From Salana multivorans (GTDB lineage: Bacteria > Actinomycetota > Actinomycetes > Actinomycetales > Beutenbergiaceae), in contig NZ_RKHQ01000001.1 in NCBI RefSeq assembly GCF_003751805.1, positions 744,001 through 808,000 on the forward strand: DNA of 64,000 nucleotides, read 5' to 3'. Positions within the stretch are counted from its first letter, which is position 1; every line of letters begins with the position of its first letter. Shown piece after piece: positions 54,880 through 63,870 of the stretch. The position numbers and the translations under genes are program-made. The notes below the pieces were generated by a model, which searched no databases, was not told the DNA's origin, and saw only the letters and a list, made by a program, of their open reading frames with translations.

Positions 54880-56241
54880 ATGAGCGCGGACTGGAAGTTC
54901 GAGACCCAGCAGATCCACGCCGGCCAGGTGCCGGACCCGACCACCGGCGCACGCGCGCTGCCGATCTACCAGACCACCTCGTTCGTGTTCGAGTCGGCGG
55001 AGCAGGCGGCCAACCGGTTCGCGCTCGCCGAGCTCGGCCCGATCTACACGCGCATCACGAACCCGACGCAGGAGGCCGTCGAGAACCGCATCGCGGCGCT
55101 GGAGGGCGGCGTCGGCGCGCTCCTGCTCTCCTCGGGCCAGTCCGCCGAGCTGCTCGCGATCCTCAACATCGCCGAGGCCGGTGACCACGTCGTCGCGAGC
55201 CCGTCGCTCTACGGCGGCACCTACAACCTGCTGCGCTACTCGCTGCCGAAGTTCGGCATCGAGACCACGTTCGTCGACGACCCGCACGACCTCGAGCAGT
55301 GGCGCGCCGCCGCCCGCGAGAACACCAAGCTGTTCTTCGGCGAGACCATCCCCAACCCGAAGAACGACGTGCTCGACATCGAGGGCGTCGCCCGCGTCGC
55401 GCACGAGGTCGGCGTCCCGCTCGTCGTCGACAACACCATCGGCACGCCGTACCTCGTGAACCCGCTCGCGTGGGGCGCCGACGTCGTCGTCCACTCCGCG
55501 ACGAAGTACCTCGGCGGGCACGGCACCTCGATCGCCGGCGTCATCGTCGACGGCGGCTCGTTCGACTACGCGCAGCACCCCGACCGGTTCCCCGGCTTCA
55601 ACACGCCCGACGCGTCCTACAACGGCCTCGTCTACGCCCGCGACCTCGGCGTCGGCGGCGCGTTCGGCGTCAACCTCTCCTACATCCTCAAGGCGCGCGT
55701 CCAGCTCCTGCGCGACCTCGGCACGGCCGTGAGCCCGTTCAACGCGTTCCTCATCGCGCAGGGGATCGAGACGCTCTCGCTGCGCGTGGAGCGGCACGTC
55801 GAGAACGCGACCCGGGTCGCGACGTGGCTCGAGGGCCGGGACGACGTCCTGTCCGTCAGCTACTCCGGGCTCGAGTCCTCGCCGTGGCACGCCAACCAGC
55901 TCAAGTACGCCCCCAAGGGCGGCGGCGCGGTCCTCGCGTTCGAGATCGACGGCGGGGCCGAGGCCGGCAAGGCGTTCGTCTCCGCGCTCGAGCTGCACTC
56001 GAACGTCGCGAACATCGGCGACGTCCGCTCGCTCGTCATCCACCCGGCCTCGACGACGCACAGCCAGCTCTCGCCCGAGGCGCAGGTCGCCGCCGGCGTC
56101 GCGCCCGGTCTCGTGCGCCTGGCCGTCGGCCTCGAGCACATCGACGACATCCTCGCCGACCTCGAGAAGGGCTTCGCGGCCGTCGCGGCGCTGCCCACCG
56201 GCACCGACGTCTCCCAGGCCGCGGCCGCCGCCGGGGCCTGA
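54880..56241 (+). CDS. metY: O-acetylhomoserine sulfhydrylase
   Basis: 453 residues, fold-type I PLP enzyme of the Cys/Met metabolism family. PLP-site features: YTRITNPTQEAVENRIAALEGG, the phosphate-binding SSGQSAELLAIL, VVDNTIGTPYL, and the Schiff-base Lys in VHSATKYLGGHGTS (near residue 209), then SLVIHPASTTHSQL. Length and the long insert favour O-acetylhomoserine aminocarboxypropyltransferase (direct sulfhydrylation) over cystathionine gamma-synthase. The ATG at 54880 has GAAGGAACG upstream. metX follows in the same direction after a terminator-like hairpin. Confidence 0.94.
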   Translation: MSADWKFETQQIHAGQVPDPTTGARALPIYQTTSFVFESAEQAANRFALAELGPIYTRITNPTQEAVENRIAALEGGVGALLLSSGQSAELLAILNIAEAGDHVVASPSLYGGTYNLLRYSLPKFGIETTFVDDPHDLEQWRAAARENTKLFFGETIPNPKNDVLDIEGVARVAHEVGVPLVVDNTIGTPYLVNPLAWGADVVVHSATKYLGGHGTSIAGVIVDGGSFDYAQHPDRFPGFNTPDASYNGLVYARDLGVGGAFGVNLSYILKARVQLLRDLGTAVSPFNAFLIAQGIETLSLRVERHVENATRVATWLEGRDDVLSVSYSGLESSPWHANQLKYAPKGGGAVLAFEIDGGAEAGKAFVSALELHSNVANIGDVRSLVIHPASTTHSQLSPEAQVAAGVAPGLVRLAVGLEHIDDILADLEKGFAAVAALPTGTDVSQAAAAAGA

Positions 56242-56258
56242 GGACCGATCGCGACGCG

Positions 56259-56295
56259 GTCGTGCCGGGCCCGCTCGACGCGGGCCCGGCACGAC
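56259..56295. terminator. Terminator downstream of metY
   Basis: Perfect 16-bp stem (56259-56274 with 56280-56295), 5-nt loop TCGAC, between metY and metX. It implies the two need separate promoters, and metX has one (56426-56431). Confidence 0.75.
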
Positions 56296-56425
56296 CCGAC
56301 GCACGACCCACACGCGCCGGGCCGGCGTCCGACGGCCCGGCGCGACGACGACCGAGGACCGCGGGCGGAGGTGCGCGATGGAGGCGATGGACGGGCCGGG
56401 CTATCGTGCCGACCGCGCGAACCCG

Positions 56426-56431
56426 TACGAT
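56426..56431 (+). promoter_or_regulatory. metX: -10 box of a leaderless promoter for metX
   Basis: TACGAT, then 6 nt, then GTG at 56438. Decides the metX start. Confidence 0.55.
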
Positions 56432-56437
56432 TCCGGG

Positions 56438-57676
56438 GTGAGTGAGCCCCCCGCGCGCCGCCGGCGCCCCGATGCGCGAGCCCTCGCGCCCTCGGCGCGG
56501 GGCCAGGTGCGCACGCCCGACGACTCACCGCTGCCCGCCTCCGCCGCCTGGCGCCCGGGCGACCCGGTGGGGTCGCGGAGGTTCGTCGAGGTCGGGACGC
56601 TCGACCTCGAGGCCGGCGGTGAGCTGACCGGCGCGACGCTCGCCTACGAGACGTGGGGCACGCTCAACGCCGAGCGGGACAACGCGGTGCTCGTGCTGCA
56701 CGCCCTCACCGGCGACTCGCACGTCATCGGTCCCGTCGGCGACGGCCACCCGACCCCGGGCTGGTGGGAGGCCATGGTCGGCCCCGGCCGGCCGATCGAC
56801 ACCAACCGGTACTTCGTCGTGGCGCCCAACGTCCTCGGCGGGTGCCAGGGGTCGACCGGGCCGGCGTCACCCGCGTCCGACGGCGAGGCCTGGGGCTCGC
56901 GCTTCCCCGCGCTCACCGTGCGTGACATGGTCGCGGCCGAGCTGCGGCTGGCCGACGCGCTCGGCGTCCAGGAGTGGGCGCTCGTCATCGGCGCGTCGAT
57001 GGGCGGGCACCGCGTGCTCGAGTGGGCCGCGTCCTACCCCGAGCGCGTCCGCGCGATCGCGGCGATCGCGACCGCGGCGCAGACCACCGGCGACCAGATC
57101 GCCTGGGCGCACGCCCAGCTCGGCGCGATCCGGTCCGACCCGCTCTACAACGGCGGCGACTACTACGACGCGGCTGACGGCTGCGGTCCGACCGCCGGCC
57201 TCGCGCTGGCCCGGCAGATCGCGCACACCACCTACCGCAGCGCGCGCGAGCTCGACACCCGGTTCGGCCGCATCCCGCAGCGCGCGGAGAACCCGCTCGA
57301 CGGGTCCGGGCGGTTCGCCGTCCAGTCCTACCTCGACCACCACGGCGCGAAGCTGGCCCGGCGGTTCGACGCGGGCTCCTACGTCGTGCTGACGCAGTCG
57401 ATGATCACGCACGACCTCGGCCGCGACCGCGGCGGCGTCGAGGCGGCACTCGCGGGCGTGACGGCGCGAGCGCTCGTCGTCGCCGTCGACTCCGACCGGC
57501 TGTTCCTGCCCGCGCACTCGGCCCGGATCGCCCGCGGCATCCCGAACGCCGACCTGCACGTCATGCACTCCGACCACGGGCACGACGGCTTCCTCATCGA
57601 GTTCGACACGCTCGGGCCGATCGTCGCGGCGTTCCTCGGCGAGGTCGCGCCCGTCGTGCGGCAGCCCGGCTCCTGA
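56438..57676 (+). CDS. metX: Homoserine O-acetyltransferase
   Basis: 412 residues, alpha/beta hydrolase fold. LAYETWGTLN, LHALTGDSHV, NVLGGCQGSTGPAS (oxyanion and substrate loop), nucleophile Ser in VIGASMGGHRVLEWA (near residue 187), Asp in VAVDSDRLFLP and His in SDHGHDGFLIE. Acetylates homoserine to feed MetY, so the metY-metX pair makes homocysteine. The frame is open from an ATG at 56378, but the GTG at 56438 is preferred: TACGAT lies exactly 6 nt before it, the leaderless arrangement common in this window. The first 30 residues are Arg/Pro-rich and disordered. Confidence 0.93.
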   Translation: MSEPPARRRRPDARALAPSARGQVRTPDDSPLPASAAWRPGDPVGSRRFVEVGTLDLEAGGELTGATLAYETWGTLNAERDNAVLVLHALTGDSHVIGPVGDGHPTPGWWEAMVGPGRPIDTNRYFVVAPNVLGGCQGSTGPASPASDGEAWGSRFPALTVRDMVAAELRLADALGVQEWALVIGASMGGHRVLEWAASYPERVRAIAAIATAAQTTGDQIAWAHAQLGAIRSDPLYNGGDYYDAADGCGPTAGLALARQIAHTTYRSARELDTRFGRIPQRAENPLDGSGRFAVQSYLDHHGAKLARRFDAGSYVVLTQSMITHDLGRDRGGVEAALAGVTARALVVAVDSDRLFLPAHSARIARGIPNADLHVMHSDHGHDGFLIEFDTLGPIVAAFLGEVAPVVRQPGS

Positions 57677-57745
57677 CGTCCGGCCGCCCCCGGCCAGCCC
57701 CGGCCAGCGGACGCCTCGGCGACACGTCCCGGCGTCCGGTGCACC

Positions 57746-57751
57746 TAGGCT
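57746..57751 (+). promoter_or_regulatory. -10 box of a leaderless promoter
   Basis: TAGGCT, 6 nt before the ATG at 57758. Confidence 0.5.
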
Positions 57752-57757
57752 CGGCAC

Positions 57758-58540
57758 ATGGTTGACGCCGACGTGACCTCCACCGTGACCGCAGCACGCC
57801 TCGACCTGGACCTGCACGAGCAGTGGGACGCGCTCATCGACTGGCTCCGCTCCCTCGACGACGACGCCCTGGCCGCGCCGACGCCGCTGCCCCGCTGGTC
57901 GGTCCGCGACCTCGTGGCCCACCTGGCGCTCGTCATGCGCGTGCTCGCCCGGGCCGAGGCCGCCGATCCCGATGTCTCTGGCGAGTCGGGTGAGCACGGC
58001 GAGTCGGGCGAGTCGGGCGCACCGAGCGCGGCCGGCGACGTCCCCCGCACTCTCACCTTCGCCGACTACCTCGCGAGCTACGCCGGCACGTCGTCCGACA
58101 TCCGCGAGCGCGCCATCGAGCTCGCCGAGCACCGCGACCCGATCGGCTCGGCCGAGAGCTCCGGCCAGGCCGCGCTGCTCACGCTGCGCGAGCTGCGCGA
58201 CGAGGGCGTCCGACTCGTCCGGGTCCACCGCGGCGTCGTGGCGCTCGACACGCTCGTGCTCACCCGGCTGGTCGAGCTGGTCGTGCACGCCGACGACCTG
58301 GCCCGGTCGGCGGCCATCCCCTCGCCCGTCGACCCGACGGCCCGGACGATCGTCGCCACGGCGCTGCTGTCGGTGCTGCGGTCCCGGACCGGCTACGACC
58401 TCCAGGTCGGCGACGAGGTCACCTGGCTCCGGCTCGCCACCGGACGCCTGCCGTGGAGCGGGCGGGGTCGCGCCCTGCGGCCGGGCACCCTCGCCGAGGG
58501 TCTGCCGGACCTCAGCCAGGCGCTCCCCCTCGTCCGGTAG
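57758..58540 (+). CDS. Maleylpyruvate isomerase-type DinB-fold protein (mycothiol-dependent family)
   Basis: 260 residues. N-terminal MDMPI_N/DinB four-helix domain: LDLDLHEQWDALIDWLRSL, LPRWSVRDLVAHLALVMRVLARAEA (metal His in VAHL), TRLVELVVHADDLARS (further metal His). A C-terminal beta-rich segment (GRLPWSGRGRALRPG) follows. Members are thiol-dependent isomerases or transferases, typically mycothiol-linked in actinobacteria. A short repeat (SGESGEHGESGESG, near residue 74) interrupts the helical domain. Leaderless-type start. Substrate unknown; converges on the amylosucrase gene. Confidence 0.82.
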   Translation: MVDADVTSTVTAARLDLDLHEQWDALIDWLRSLDDDALAAPTPLPRWSVRDLVAHLALVMRVLARAEAADPDVSGESGEHGESGESGAPSAAGDVPRTLTFADYLASYAGTSSDIRERAIELAEHRDPIGSAESSGQAALLTLRELRDEGVRLVRVHRGVVALDTLVLTRLVELVVHADDLARSAAIPSPVDPTARTIVATALLSVLRSRTGYDLQVGDEVTWLRLATGRLPWSGRGRALRPGTLAEGLPDLSQALPLVR

Positions 58541-58588
58541 TCGCCACCCGCCCGCGACGCACGCCGGTTCCCGCGTCGCGCACGCGGG

Positions 58589-60550
58589 TCAGCGTGGCGT
58601 CGCGTGGAGCCAGACGATGCCGTGCGCCGGGAGGCTCACGCCACCGCGCAGATCGAGGTCGACGCCGCCGACGAGCTCGTGCGCCACGCGGTCGAACCCG
58701 GCGAACCGCTCGGCCGGGACGTGCACGGCGTCGTCGCCGACGTTCGCGAGCACGACGACCCGGGGCAGGTCGTCCGTCCACCCCGGCCGCTGGAACGCGA
58801 CGACGCTGCGCAGCCCCGTGTGGAACGGCCACAGCCGGCCGCCGCCGAGCTCGGGCGTCCGCCGCCGCACGGTGAGGAGCCGGGTCAGCGCGGCGAACAC
58901 CGCGCCCGACGGCGTCGCCGTGTCCTCGCGCGCCGCGTAGGACTGCTCCGGGTAGAACGGCCGGTGCACCCAGCGGGAGTCGTCCGCCTCCTCGGGCCGG
59001 GACACGTAGGTCGGGTCGTTGGGCTGCGCCACCTCGTCCCCGAGGTAGAGCAGCGGGACGCCACCCGTGGAGAGCGCGAGGGAGTACGCGAGCACGGCCC
59101 GGTCGACGCCGCCGGGATCGCCGGCCTCGATCCCGGTCAGCGCCGCCGTCGTGCCGGTGATCCGGCAGTCGCCGGTGCGCGGGTTGTCCTGGAACGGGAC
59201 ACCGCGCGCGAACGAGCCGGGCTCGCGGCCCACGAAGAACCGGTTGAGGAAGCGACGGTGCTCGAACCCGTCGATGCCGAGCTCCGCCGCGTCCTCGTCG
59301 GCGAACGTCCAGCCGATGTCGTCGTGCGAGCGGACGTAGTTGACCCACGCCGTCCCCTCCGGCAGCCCGTGCCGCCGCTCGAGGGCCTGGTTGAGCAGCG
59401 ACGCGTCCCGGGTCGCGAGGGCCTCCCAGGTGAGCGCCATCTGGAGCGGGTTGTAGGAGAGCTGGCACTCGTCGACCGAGACGTAGCTGACCACCTCGTC
59501 GGGGTGGACGATCGCCTCGGACTTGAGCACGACGCCGGGCGTCGCGATGGCCAGCAGCGCGTTGAACGCCTGGAGCAGGAGGTGGACCTGCGGCAGGGAC
59601 TCGCACGGCGTGCCGAGCTGCTTCCAGATGAACGCGACCGCGTCCATCCGGAGGATCTCGACGCCCTGGTTCGCGAGGAACGTCATCTCCCCCGCCATGG
59701 CGCGGAAGACCTCGGGGTTGGCGTAGTTGAGGTCCCACTGGAAGTGGTAGAACGTCGCCCAGATCCACCGGCCGTCCGGGAGCTGGACGAACGAGCCCGG
59801 GTGGTCGTCGGGGAAGATCTCGCGCGTCGTGCGCTCGTACGCGTCCGGCATCGTGCGGTCGGGGAAGATGAGGTAGAAGTCCTCGTAGGCGACGCCGTCG
59901 ACCACCTCGCCCGCGACCGCGCGCCGGGCCCACTCGTGCTCGTTGCTCGTGTGGTTGAAGATGAAGTCCAGCTCGAGCGAGATGCCGGCGTCGCGCAGCT
60001 CGCGGGCCAGCGACGCCAGCTCCGGCATGGTCCCGAGCGCCGGGTCGACGTCCCGGTAGGACGACACGGCGTAGCCGCCGTCGTCGTTCCCCTCGGGCGA
60101 GGCGAACAGCGGCATGAGGTGCAGGACGGTGAGGCCGAGCTCGCGGAAGTACGGGATCCGGCGCCGGATGCCGTCGAGCGAGCCGGCGTACCGGTCGACG
60201 TAGCAGACCCCCGCGAGCATCCGGTTGCTCTGGAACCAGGCGGGCTGGGCGGTCCGCGCGCGGTCCAGGGCCTTGAGCGCCTCGGGACGCTCGCGCCACG
60301 TCGTCACCGCGAGGTCGACGACGGCGGCCAGCGACGCCAGCGAGTCGGCCCGCTCGCCGTACAGCTCGCGGAACAGGCCGTGCAGGCGCGGGAAGTGCTC
60401 GGCGAACCGGGCGCCCAGCTCGGCGTCGTACCGCTCGTCCCCCGGCCGGAGCTCGGGCACGGCGGCCCGGATGACGTCGGCGTCCACGAGGACGGAGCGC
60501 GAGAGCTGCCGGCGCGGGACGGCGACGCCGCGCGATGAGGGCTCGGGCAT
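58589..60550 (-). CDS. GH13 subfamily 4 glucosyltransferase, amylosucrase-like
   Basis: 653 residues. A helical N-terminal domain leads to the barrel: YAGSLDGIRRRIPYFRELGLTVLHLMPLF, GGYAVSSYRDVDPALGTM, DFIFNHTSNEHEWA, nucleophile in VEILRMDAVAFIWKQLGT (Asp near residue 302), acid in VVLKSEAIVHPDE (Glu near 344) and WVNYVRSHDDIGWTF. These match Neisseria amylosucrase closely, including SEAIVHPD and ECQLSYNPLQMALTW. It should transfer glucose from sucrose to an alpha-glucan or hydrolyse sucrose. Cytoplasmic (no signal peptide). The ATG at 60550 follows a GGAAGG site weakly. No sucrose transporter or regulator is adjacent. Confidence 0.88.
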   Translation of the reverse strand: MPEPSSRGVAVPRRQLSRSVLVDADVIRAAVPELRPGDERYDAELGARFAEHFPRLHGLFRELYGERADSLASLAAVVDLAVTTWRERPEALKALDRARTAQPAWFQSNRMLAGVCYVDRYAGSLDGIRRRIPYFRELGLTVLHLMPLFASPEGNDDGGYAVSSYRDVDPALGTMPELASLARELRDAGISLELDFIFNHTSNEHEWARRAVAGEVVDGVAYEDFYLIFPDRTMPDAYERTTREIFPDDHPGSFVQLPDGRWIWATFYHFQWDLNYANPEVFRAMAGEMTFLANQGVEILRMDAVAFIWKQLGTPCESLPQVHLLLQAFNALLAIATPGVVLKSEAIVHPDEVVSYVSVDECQLSYNPLQMALTWEALATRDASLLNQALERRHGLPEGTAWVNYVRSHDDIGWTFADEDAAELGIDGFEHRRFLNRFFVGREPGSFARGVPFQDNPRTGDCRITGTTAALTGIEAGDPGGVDRAVLAYSLALSTGGVPLLYLGDEVAQPNDPTYVSRPEEADDSRWVHRPFYPEQSYAAREDTATPSGAVFAALTRLLTVRRRTPELGGGRLWPFHTGLRSVVAFQRPGWTDDLPRVVVLANVGDDAVHVPAERFAGFDRVAHELVGGVDLDLRGGVSLPAHGIVWLHATPR

Positions 60551-60615
60551 GGGCGGCCTTCCGGTGGGGGCTCCGGGCGGAGGAGTCGCGCCGATCGTAT
60601 CCGCCGCGCCCTGCA

Positions 60616-60674
60616 CTCCGACATCGGGGTGGACCCGGTCGCGATTCACGACGCGGTCCACCCCGGTGTCGGAG
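60616..60674. terminator. Large imperfect hairpin after the DUF3995 gene
   Basis: 20-bp arms (60616-60635 with 60655-60674, one mismatch, a possible G-U pair) around a 19-nt loop that itself can form GTCG/CGAC. It starts 16 bp past the DUF3995 stop and 66 bp before the amylosucrase start. Confidence 0.6.
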
Positions 60675-60689
60675 CCGATCGGGGGCGGG

Positions 60690-61121
60690 TCAGCCGCCGA
60701 GCAGGAGGGACAGCCCGAGGACGGCGCACACCGGCCGGTACCAGCGCCGGTCGAGCTCGCGGAACCGCTCGGCCGGCTCCGGGAGGCGCAGCAGCCGGCA
60801 CGCCACCACCCCGCCGGCGGCGGCGCGGCCCAGCAGGCCGGCAGCCGCCGCGACCCGGACGACCCGGATCGCGCGTCCCGCGCGACCGCCGTCGAACGGA
60901 CCGGAGGACGCGAGGGCCGCACCACCGAGCAGGACCGCGACGGCTAGCGACGCGGTCCGCGGCGGCATCCCGATGTCGCCGGACCCGGTGACGAGCTCGG
61001 CGAGCTCGCGGTCGTCCGCCGCCGGCCAGCTCGACCCCGCGGCCCACGCGGCGTGGAGCGCCGCCGCCCCGCTCAGCCCCGCCGTGGCAAGGACCCGAGC
61101 CAGCGCCTTCGTCGTCGTCAT
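60690..61121 (-). CDS. DUF3995 membrane protein
   Basis: 143 residues, four hydrophobic helices (ATAGLSGAAALHAAWAAG; TASLAVAVLLGGAALAS; AAAAGLLGRAAAGGVVACRLL; VCAVLGLSLLLGG). The HAAWA motif in helix 1 and RWYRPVCAVLG near the end are the DUF3995 marks as I recall them. The ATG at 61121 is 6 nt after TAGAGT (61128-61133), the leaderless pattern. Function unknown. Confidence 0.8.
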   Translation of the reverse strand: MTTTKALARVLATAGLSGAAALHAAWAAGSSWPAADDRELAELVTGSGDIGMPPRTASLAVAVLLGGAALASSGPFDGGRAGRAIRVVRVAAAAGLLGRAAAGGVVACRLLRLPEPAERFRELDRRWYRPVCAVLGLSLLLGG

Positions 61122-61127
61122 TCGCCC

Positions 61128-61133
61128 ACTCTA
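61128..61133 (-). promoter_or_regulatory. -10 box of a leaderless promoter
   Basis: TAGAGT on the minus strand, 6 nt before the ATG at 61121. Confidence 0.5.
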
Positions 61134-61214
61134 ACGATGCCGGACGTGGCGAAGACGCCTCACGCGCCCGGCCCCCGCGCGCCGGACCCCTAGGCTCGGG
61201 CGCGGGAGGTCTCC

Positions 61215-62156
61215 GTGTCACGTCAGCAGTCCGAGCCCGAGGTGGTCGTCGTCGGGTCGATCAACGTCGACCTCGTCCTCACGGTCGCGCGCCACCCCGC
61301 CCCCGGCGAGACGCTGCTCGGCGGCGGCGGGCACTCCACGCCCGGCGGCAAGGGCGCGAACCAGGCCGTCGCGGCGGCGCTGCGCGGGGCCAGGACCGCG
61401 ATGGTCGGCGCGGTCGGCGACGACGCCGCAGCCGCCGTCGGGCTCTCGCTCCTCGACGCGGCCGGCGTCGACCTGACCCGGGTCGCCCGAGTCCCCGGGC
61501 CGACGGGGCTCGCGGTCGTGACGCTGAGCGAGACCGGAGAGAACACGATCGTCGTCGTCCCGGGGGCGAACGACGCGGTCGACGCGGCGCTGGTCGAGTC
61601 CGCGGCCGACCCGGTCGCCGCGGCCGCCGTGCTCGTGCTCCAGGGCGAGGTCCCGCTCGGGGCGAGCCTCGCGGCGGCCCGGATCGCCGACGCGGCCGGA
61701 CGCCGCATCGTGCTCAACGCGGCACCCGCCGCGGCCGTGCCGGAGGAGCTGCTCCGCCTCGCCGACCCGCTGGTCGTGAACGAGCACGAGGCGGCCATCG
61801 TCCTCGCCGGTGCGCTGGGGGACGACGCCGTCGACCCCCCGGCGACGCCCGAGGAGGCGACCGTCCTCGCGCGCCGGCTGCGCGACGCGGGCGCGCGGTC
61901 CGTCGTCGTCACGCTGGGCGGAGCCGGCGTCGTCGTCGCGGGTCCCGACGGCGCCTGGCACCTCGCGGCGCGACCGGTGGTGGCGGTCGACACCGTCGGC
62001 GCCGGCGACGCGTTCGTCGGGGCGCTCGCCGCGGGGCTGGCCCGCGGGGCCGGGATGGCCGAGGCGGCGCGGGAGGCCGTCGCGGTCGCGGCGTACGCGG
62101 TGGCGCACGAGGGAGCTCAGGCGTCCTACCCGGGGCTCGACGACCAGCTGCCCTGA
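61215..62156 (+). CDS. rbsK: Ribokinase-family sugar kinase
   Basis: 313 residues, PfkB fold. Signature 1: GGHSTPGGKGANQAVAAALRGA with the substrate-binding GGKGANQA. Signature 2: VDTVGAGDAFVGALAAGLA with the catalytic Asp in GAGD. Also VNEHEAAIV and VVVTLGGAGVVV. The N-terminus VVVVGSINVDLVLTV and the AAYAVAHEGAQASYP C-terminus (potassium-site region) fit ribokinase over fructokinase. Phosphorylates ribose to ribose-5-phosphate. The GTG at 61215 has GGGAGG upstream. No ribose transporter or regulator is adjacent. Confidence 0.88.
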   Translation: MSRQQSEPEVVVVGSINVDLVLTVARHPAPGETLLGGGGHSTPGGKGANQAVAAALRGARTAMVGAVGDDAAAAVGLSLLDAAGVDLTRVARVPGPTGLAVVTLSETGENTIVVVPGANDAVDAALVESAADPVAAAAVLVLQGEVPLGASLAAARIADAAGRRIVLNAAPAAAVPEELLRLADPLVVNEHEAAIVLAGALGDDAVDPPATPEEATVLARRLRDAGARSVVVTLGGAGVVVAGPDGAWHLAARPVVAVDTVGAGDAFVGALAAGLARGAGMAEAAREAVAVAAYAVAHEGAQASYPGLDDQLP

Positions 62157-62193
62157 CCGGCCGGGGGTCGCCGCCCCGGCGTCGGGCGCCCCG

Positions 62194-63327
62194 TCACGGC
62201 AGGTACGCCGCGGCCCAGCGCTCGATCCGGCGGTAGGCGTCCTCGCGGACGGGGCGCCGGGACAGCAGCACGTCGTGCAGCGCGCCCTCGACCGTCGAGA
62301 CGGTGACGTCCCTGCCGATCCGCAGCGCGCGCTGCGCGATGACGTCCACGTCCAGGACGGTGTCGCACTCGGCCATCGCGTCGTCCCACACCGGCGAGAT
62401 GAGCGTGCGCGCGGACCGGACGACGAGGACGGGGCACGCGACGTCGAGGCCGGCCGCGACCTGCGTGTGACCGGCGAGGACGGCGGCGGCCCAGCCGTAG
62501 GTCGCGGGGAACCCGTGCTCGGGTCGCCAGGCCGGCACGAGGTTCCACTCCCCGCCGAGCGCGGCCGAGGTGGTCCGGGCATAGAAGCCGAGGTCGGGGT
62601 TGGGCGTCCGGCGCTTCGGGAACGCCTTCGCGATCTCCACGATGATCGGCATCGACAGGCTGCGCGCGATCGTCGAGCCCTGCATCTCCAGCCACGGCGC
62701 GACGAGCACGAGCCCGCTCGCCCGGCCGGGGTGGCGGTTCGCCCAGAGCGACGCCGTGAGGCCGCCCGTCGAGTGCGCCATGATGACGAGCGGCAGGCCG
62801 GGATGCTCCTCCTCGATCACGGCGAGCGCGGCCGCGAGGTCCTCGTCGTAGGTGGCGAGGTCCGCGATGTAGCCGGGGGTCTGGTGCACGCGCAGGCTGC
62901 GCCCGTACTTGCGCAGGTCGAGCCCGTAGAAGGCACCACCGACGCGCGCCCAGAACGGCCCGATCTCGGGGTTGAGGAAGTAGTCGCTCCAGCCGTGGAG
63001 GTACAGGACGGCGAACCGCGGCGCCGTCGGCGGCGCGATCCGCGGCGGCGAGGTCACGTCGAGCTCGGGCCGGTAGCGGACGATCGTCGTGACGACGGGC
63101 CCCTCGTCGTCGTCGGCCAGCGGCAGGGTGCGCGCCTGGTGCCCGCGGCCGAGGACGTCGCCGGCCCACCGCCCGACCGGCGGCGGGACGGGGAGGTCCG
63201 CCTCGGTGATCGTGAGGTCAGCCGACGCGGCCTGCGCCTCGACGATCGCGCGCGAGATCGGGAACCGTCCGCGGTTCGGGGGCGCGGTCGGCGCCGGGGT
63301 CCGGTGCGGGTCGCGGGACGGGCTCAC
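62194..63327 (-). CDS. Alpha/beta hydrolase, probable lysophospholipase-like serine hydrolase
   Basis: 377 residues. VLYLHGWSDYFLN (oxyanion strand), YGLDLRKYGRSL, the nucleophile elbow MAHSTGGLTASLWAN, and VVRSARTLISPVWDD before the His region in TVEGALHDVLLSR. The layout suits the monoglyceride lipase/lysophospholipase group (Hydrolase_4). No signal peptide; the first 50 residues are disordered. The GTG at 63327 is preceded by GGGGG, with CACGAT further out, a weak -10 match. Convergent with ribokinase. Confidence 0.85.
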   Translation of the reverse strand: MSPSRDPHRTPAPTAPPNRGRFPISRAIVEAQAASADLTITEADLPVPPPVGRWAGDVLGRGHQARTLPLADDDEGPVVTTIVRYRPELDVTSPPRIAPPTAPRFAVLYLHGWSDYFLNPEIGPFWARVGGAFYGLDLRKYGRSLRVHQTPGYIADLATYDEDLAAALAVIEEEHPGLPLVIMAHSTGGLTASLWANRHPGRASGLVLVAPWLEMQGSTIARSLSMPIIVEIAKAFPKRRTPNPDLGFYARTTSAALGGEWNLVPAWRPEHGFPATYGWAAAVLAGHTQVAAGLDVACPVLVVRSARTLISPVWDDAMAECDTVLDVDVIAQRALRIGRDVTVSTVEGALHDVLLSRRPVREDAYRRIERWAAAYLP

Positions 63328-63397
63328 ACCCCCATCGTGGGCCGAGAGCGACGACGACGCCAGCCGTCGGACCGGGCGCGTCGCCACCCTCGACCCG

Positions 63398-63808
63398 TCA
63401 GAGCGTGCGCCCGTCGGGGTCGCCGGGGCGGACCGGGCGCAGCCGACCCGGGATCGGCCAGGCCAGCACGTGCCGGTCGGTCGGCGGGCGCCGCATGTCG
63501 CCGAAGTCGTCGACCTTGACCACGATCCGTCCCTGCCCGGGCTCGTGGGACGGCGTCACCTCGACGATCTGGACGCGCAGCACGGGGGCGCTCGCGTCGT
63601 CGTCGAGGTCGGGCTCGAGCATCCACGGGTCCGCGAGGAAGCGCAGCCCGACCTCCTCGAGCGCCGTCTCCGCGGCGATCCAGTCGACGGGACCGGCGAC
63701 CCGGCGGCCGAGCACGTCGATCGCGGCCCAGTCCTCGCCGTCGGCGGTGATCCAGCCGATCACCTCGCCGTCGTCGCGGGCGTGCGGGTACCAGTCGGCG
63801 GAGAGCAT
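63398..63808 (-). CDS. Conserved small protein of unknown function
   Basis: 136 residues with no signal peptide or membrane helix: MLSADWYPHARDDGEVIGWI, FLADPWMLEPDLDDD, VKVDDFGDMRRPP. Trp- and Asp-rich, probably a small beta-barrel fold, but I recognise no family with confidence. The ATG at 63808 is 6 nt after TAGGCT (63815-63820), the leaderless pattern. Upstream of the hydrolase gene in the same direction. Confidence 0.7.
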   Translation of the reverse strand: MLSADWYPHARDDGEVIGWITADGEDWAAIDVLGRRVAGPVDWIAAETALEEVGLRFLADPWMLEPDLDDDASAPVLRVQIVEVTPSHEPGQGRIVVKVDDFGDMRRPPTDRHVLAWPIPGRLRPVRPGDPDGRTL

Positions 63809-63814
63809 CCGGCC

Positions 63815-63820
63815 AGCCTA
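63815..63820 (-). promoter_or_regulatory. -10 box of a leaderless promoter
   Basis: TAGGCT on the minus strand, 6 nt before the ATG at 63808. Confidence 0.5.
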
Positions 63821-63870
63821 GGCGCCCGCGGTGCGCGCGGCCGGGGACGCGGGAGACGCGGGGTGGCGGG

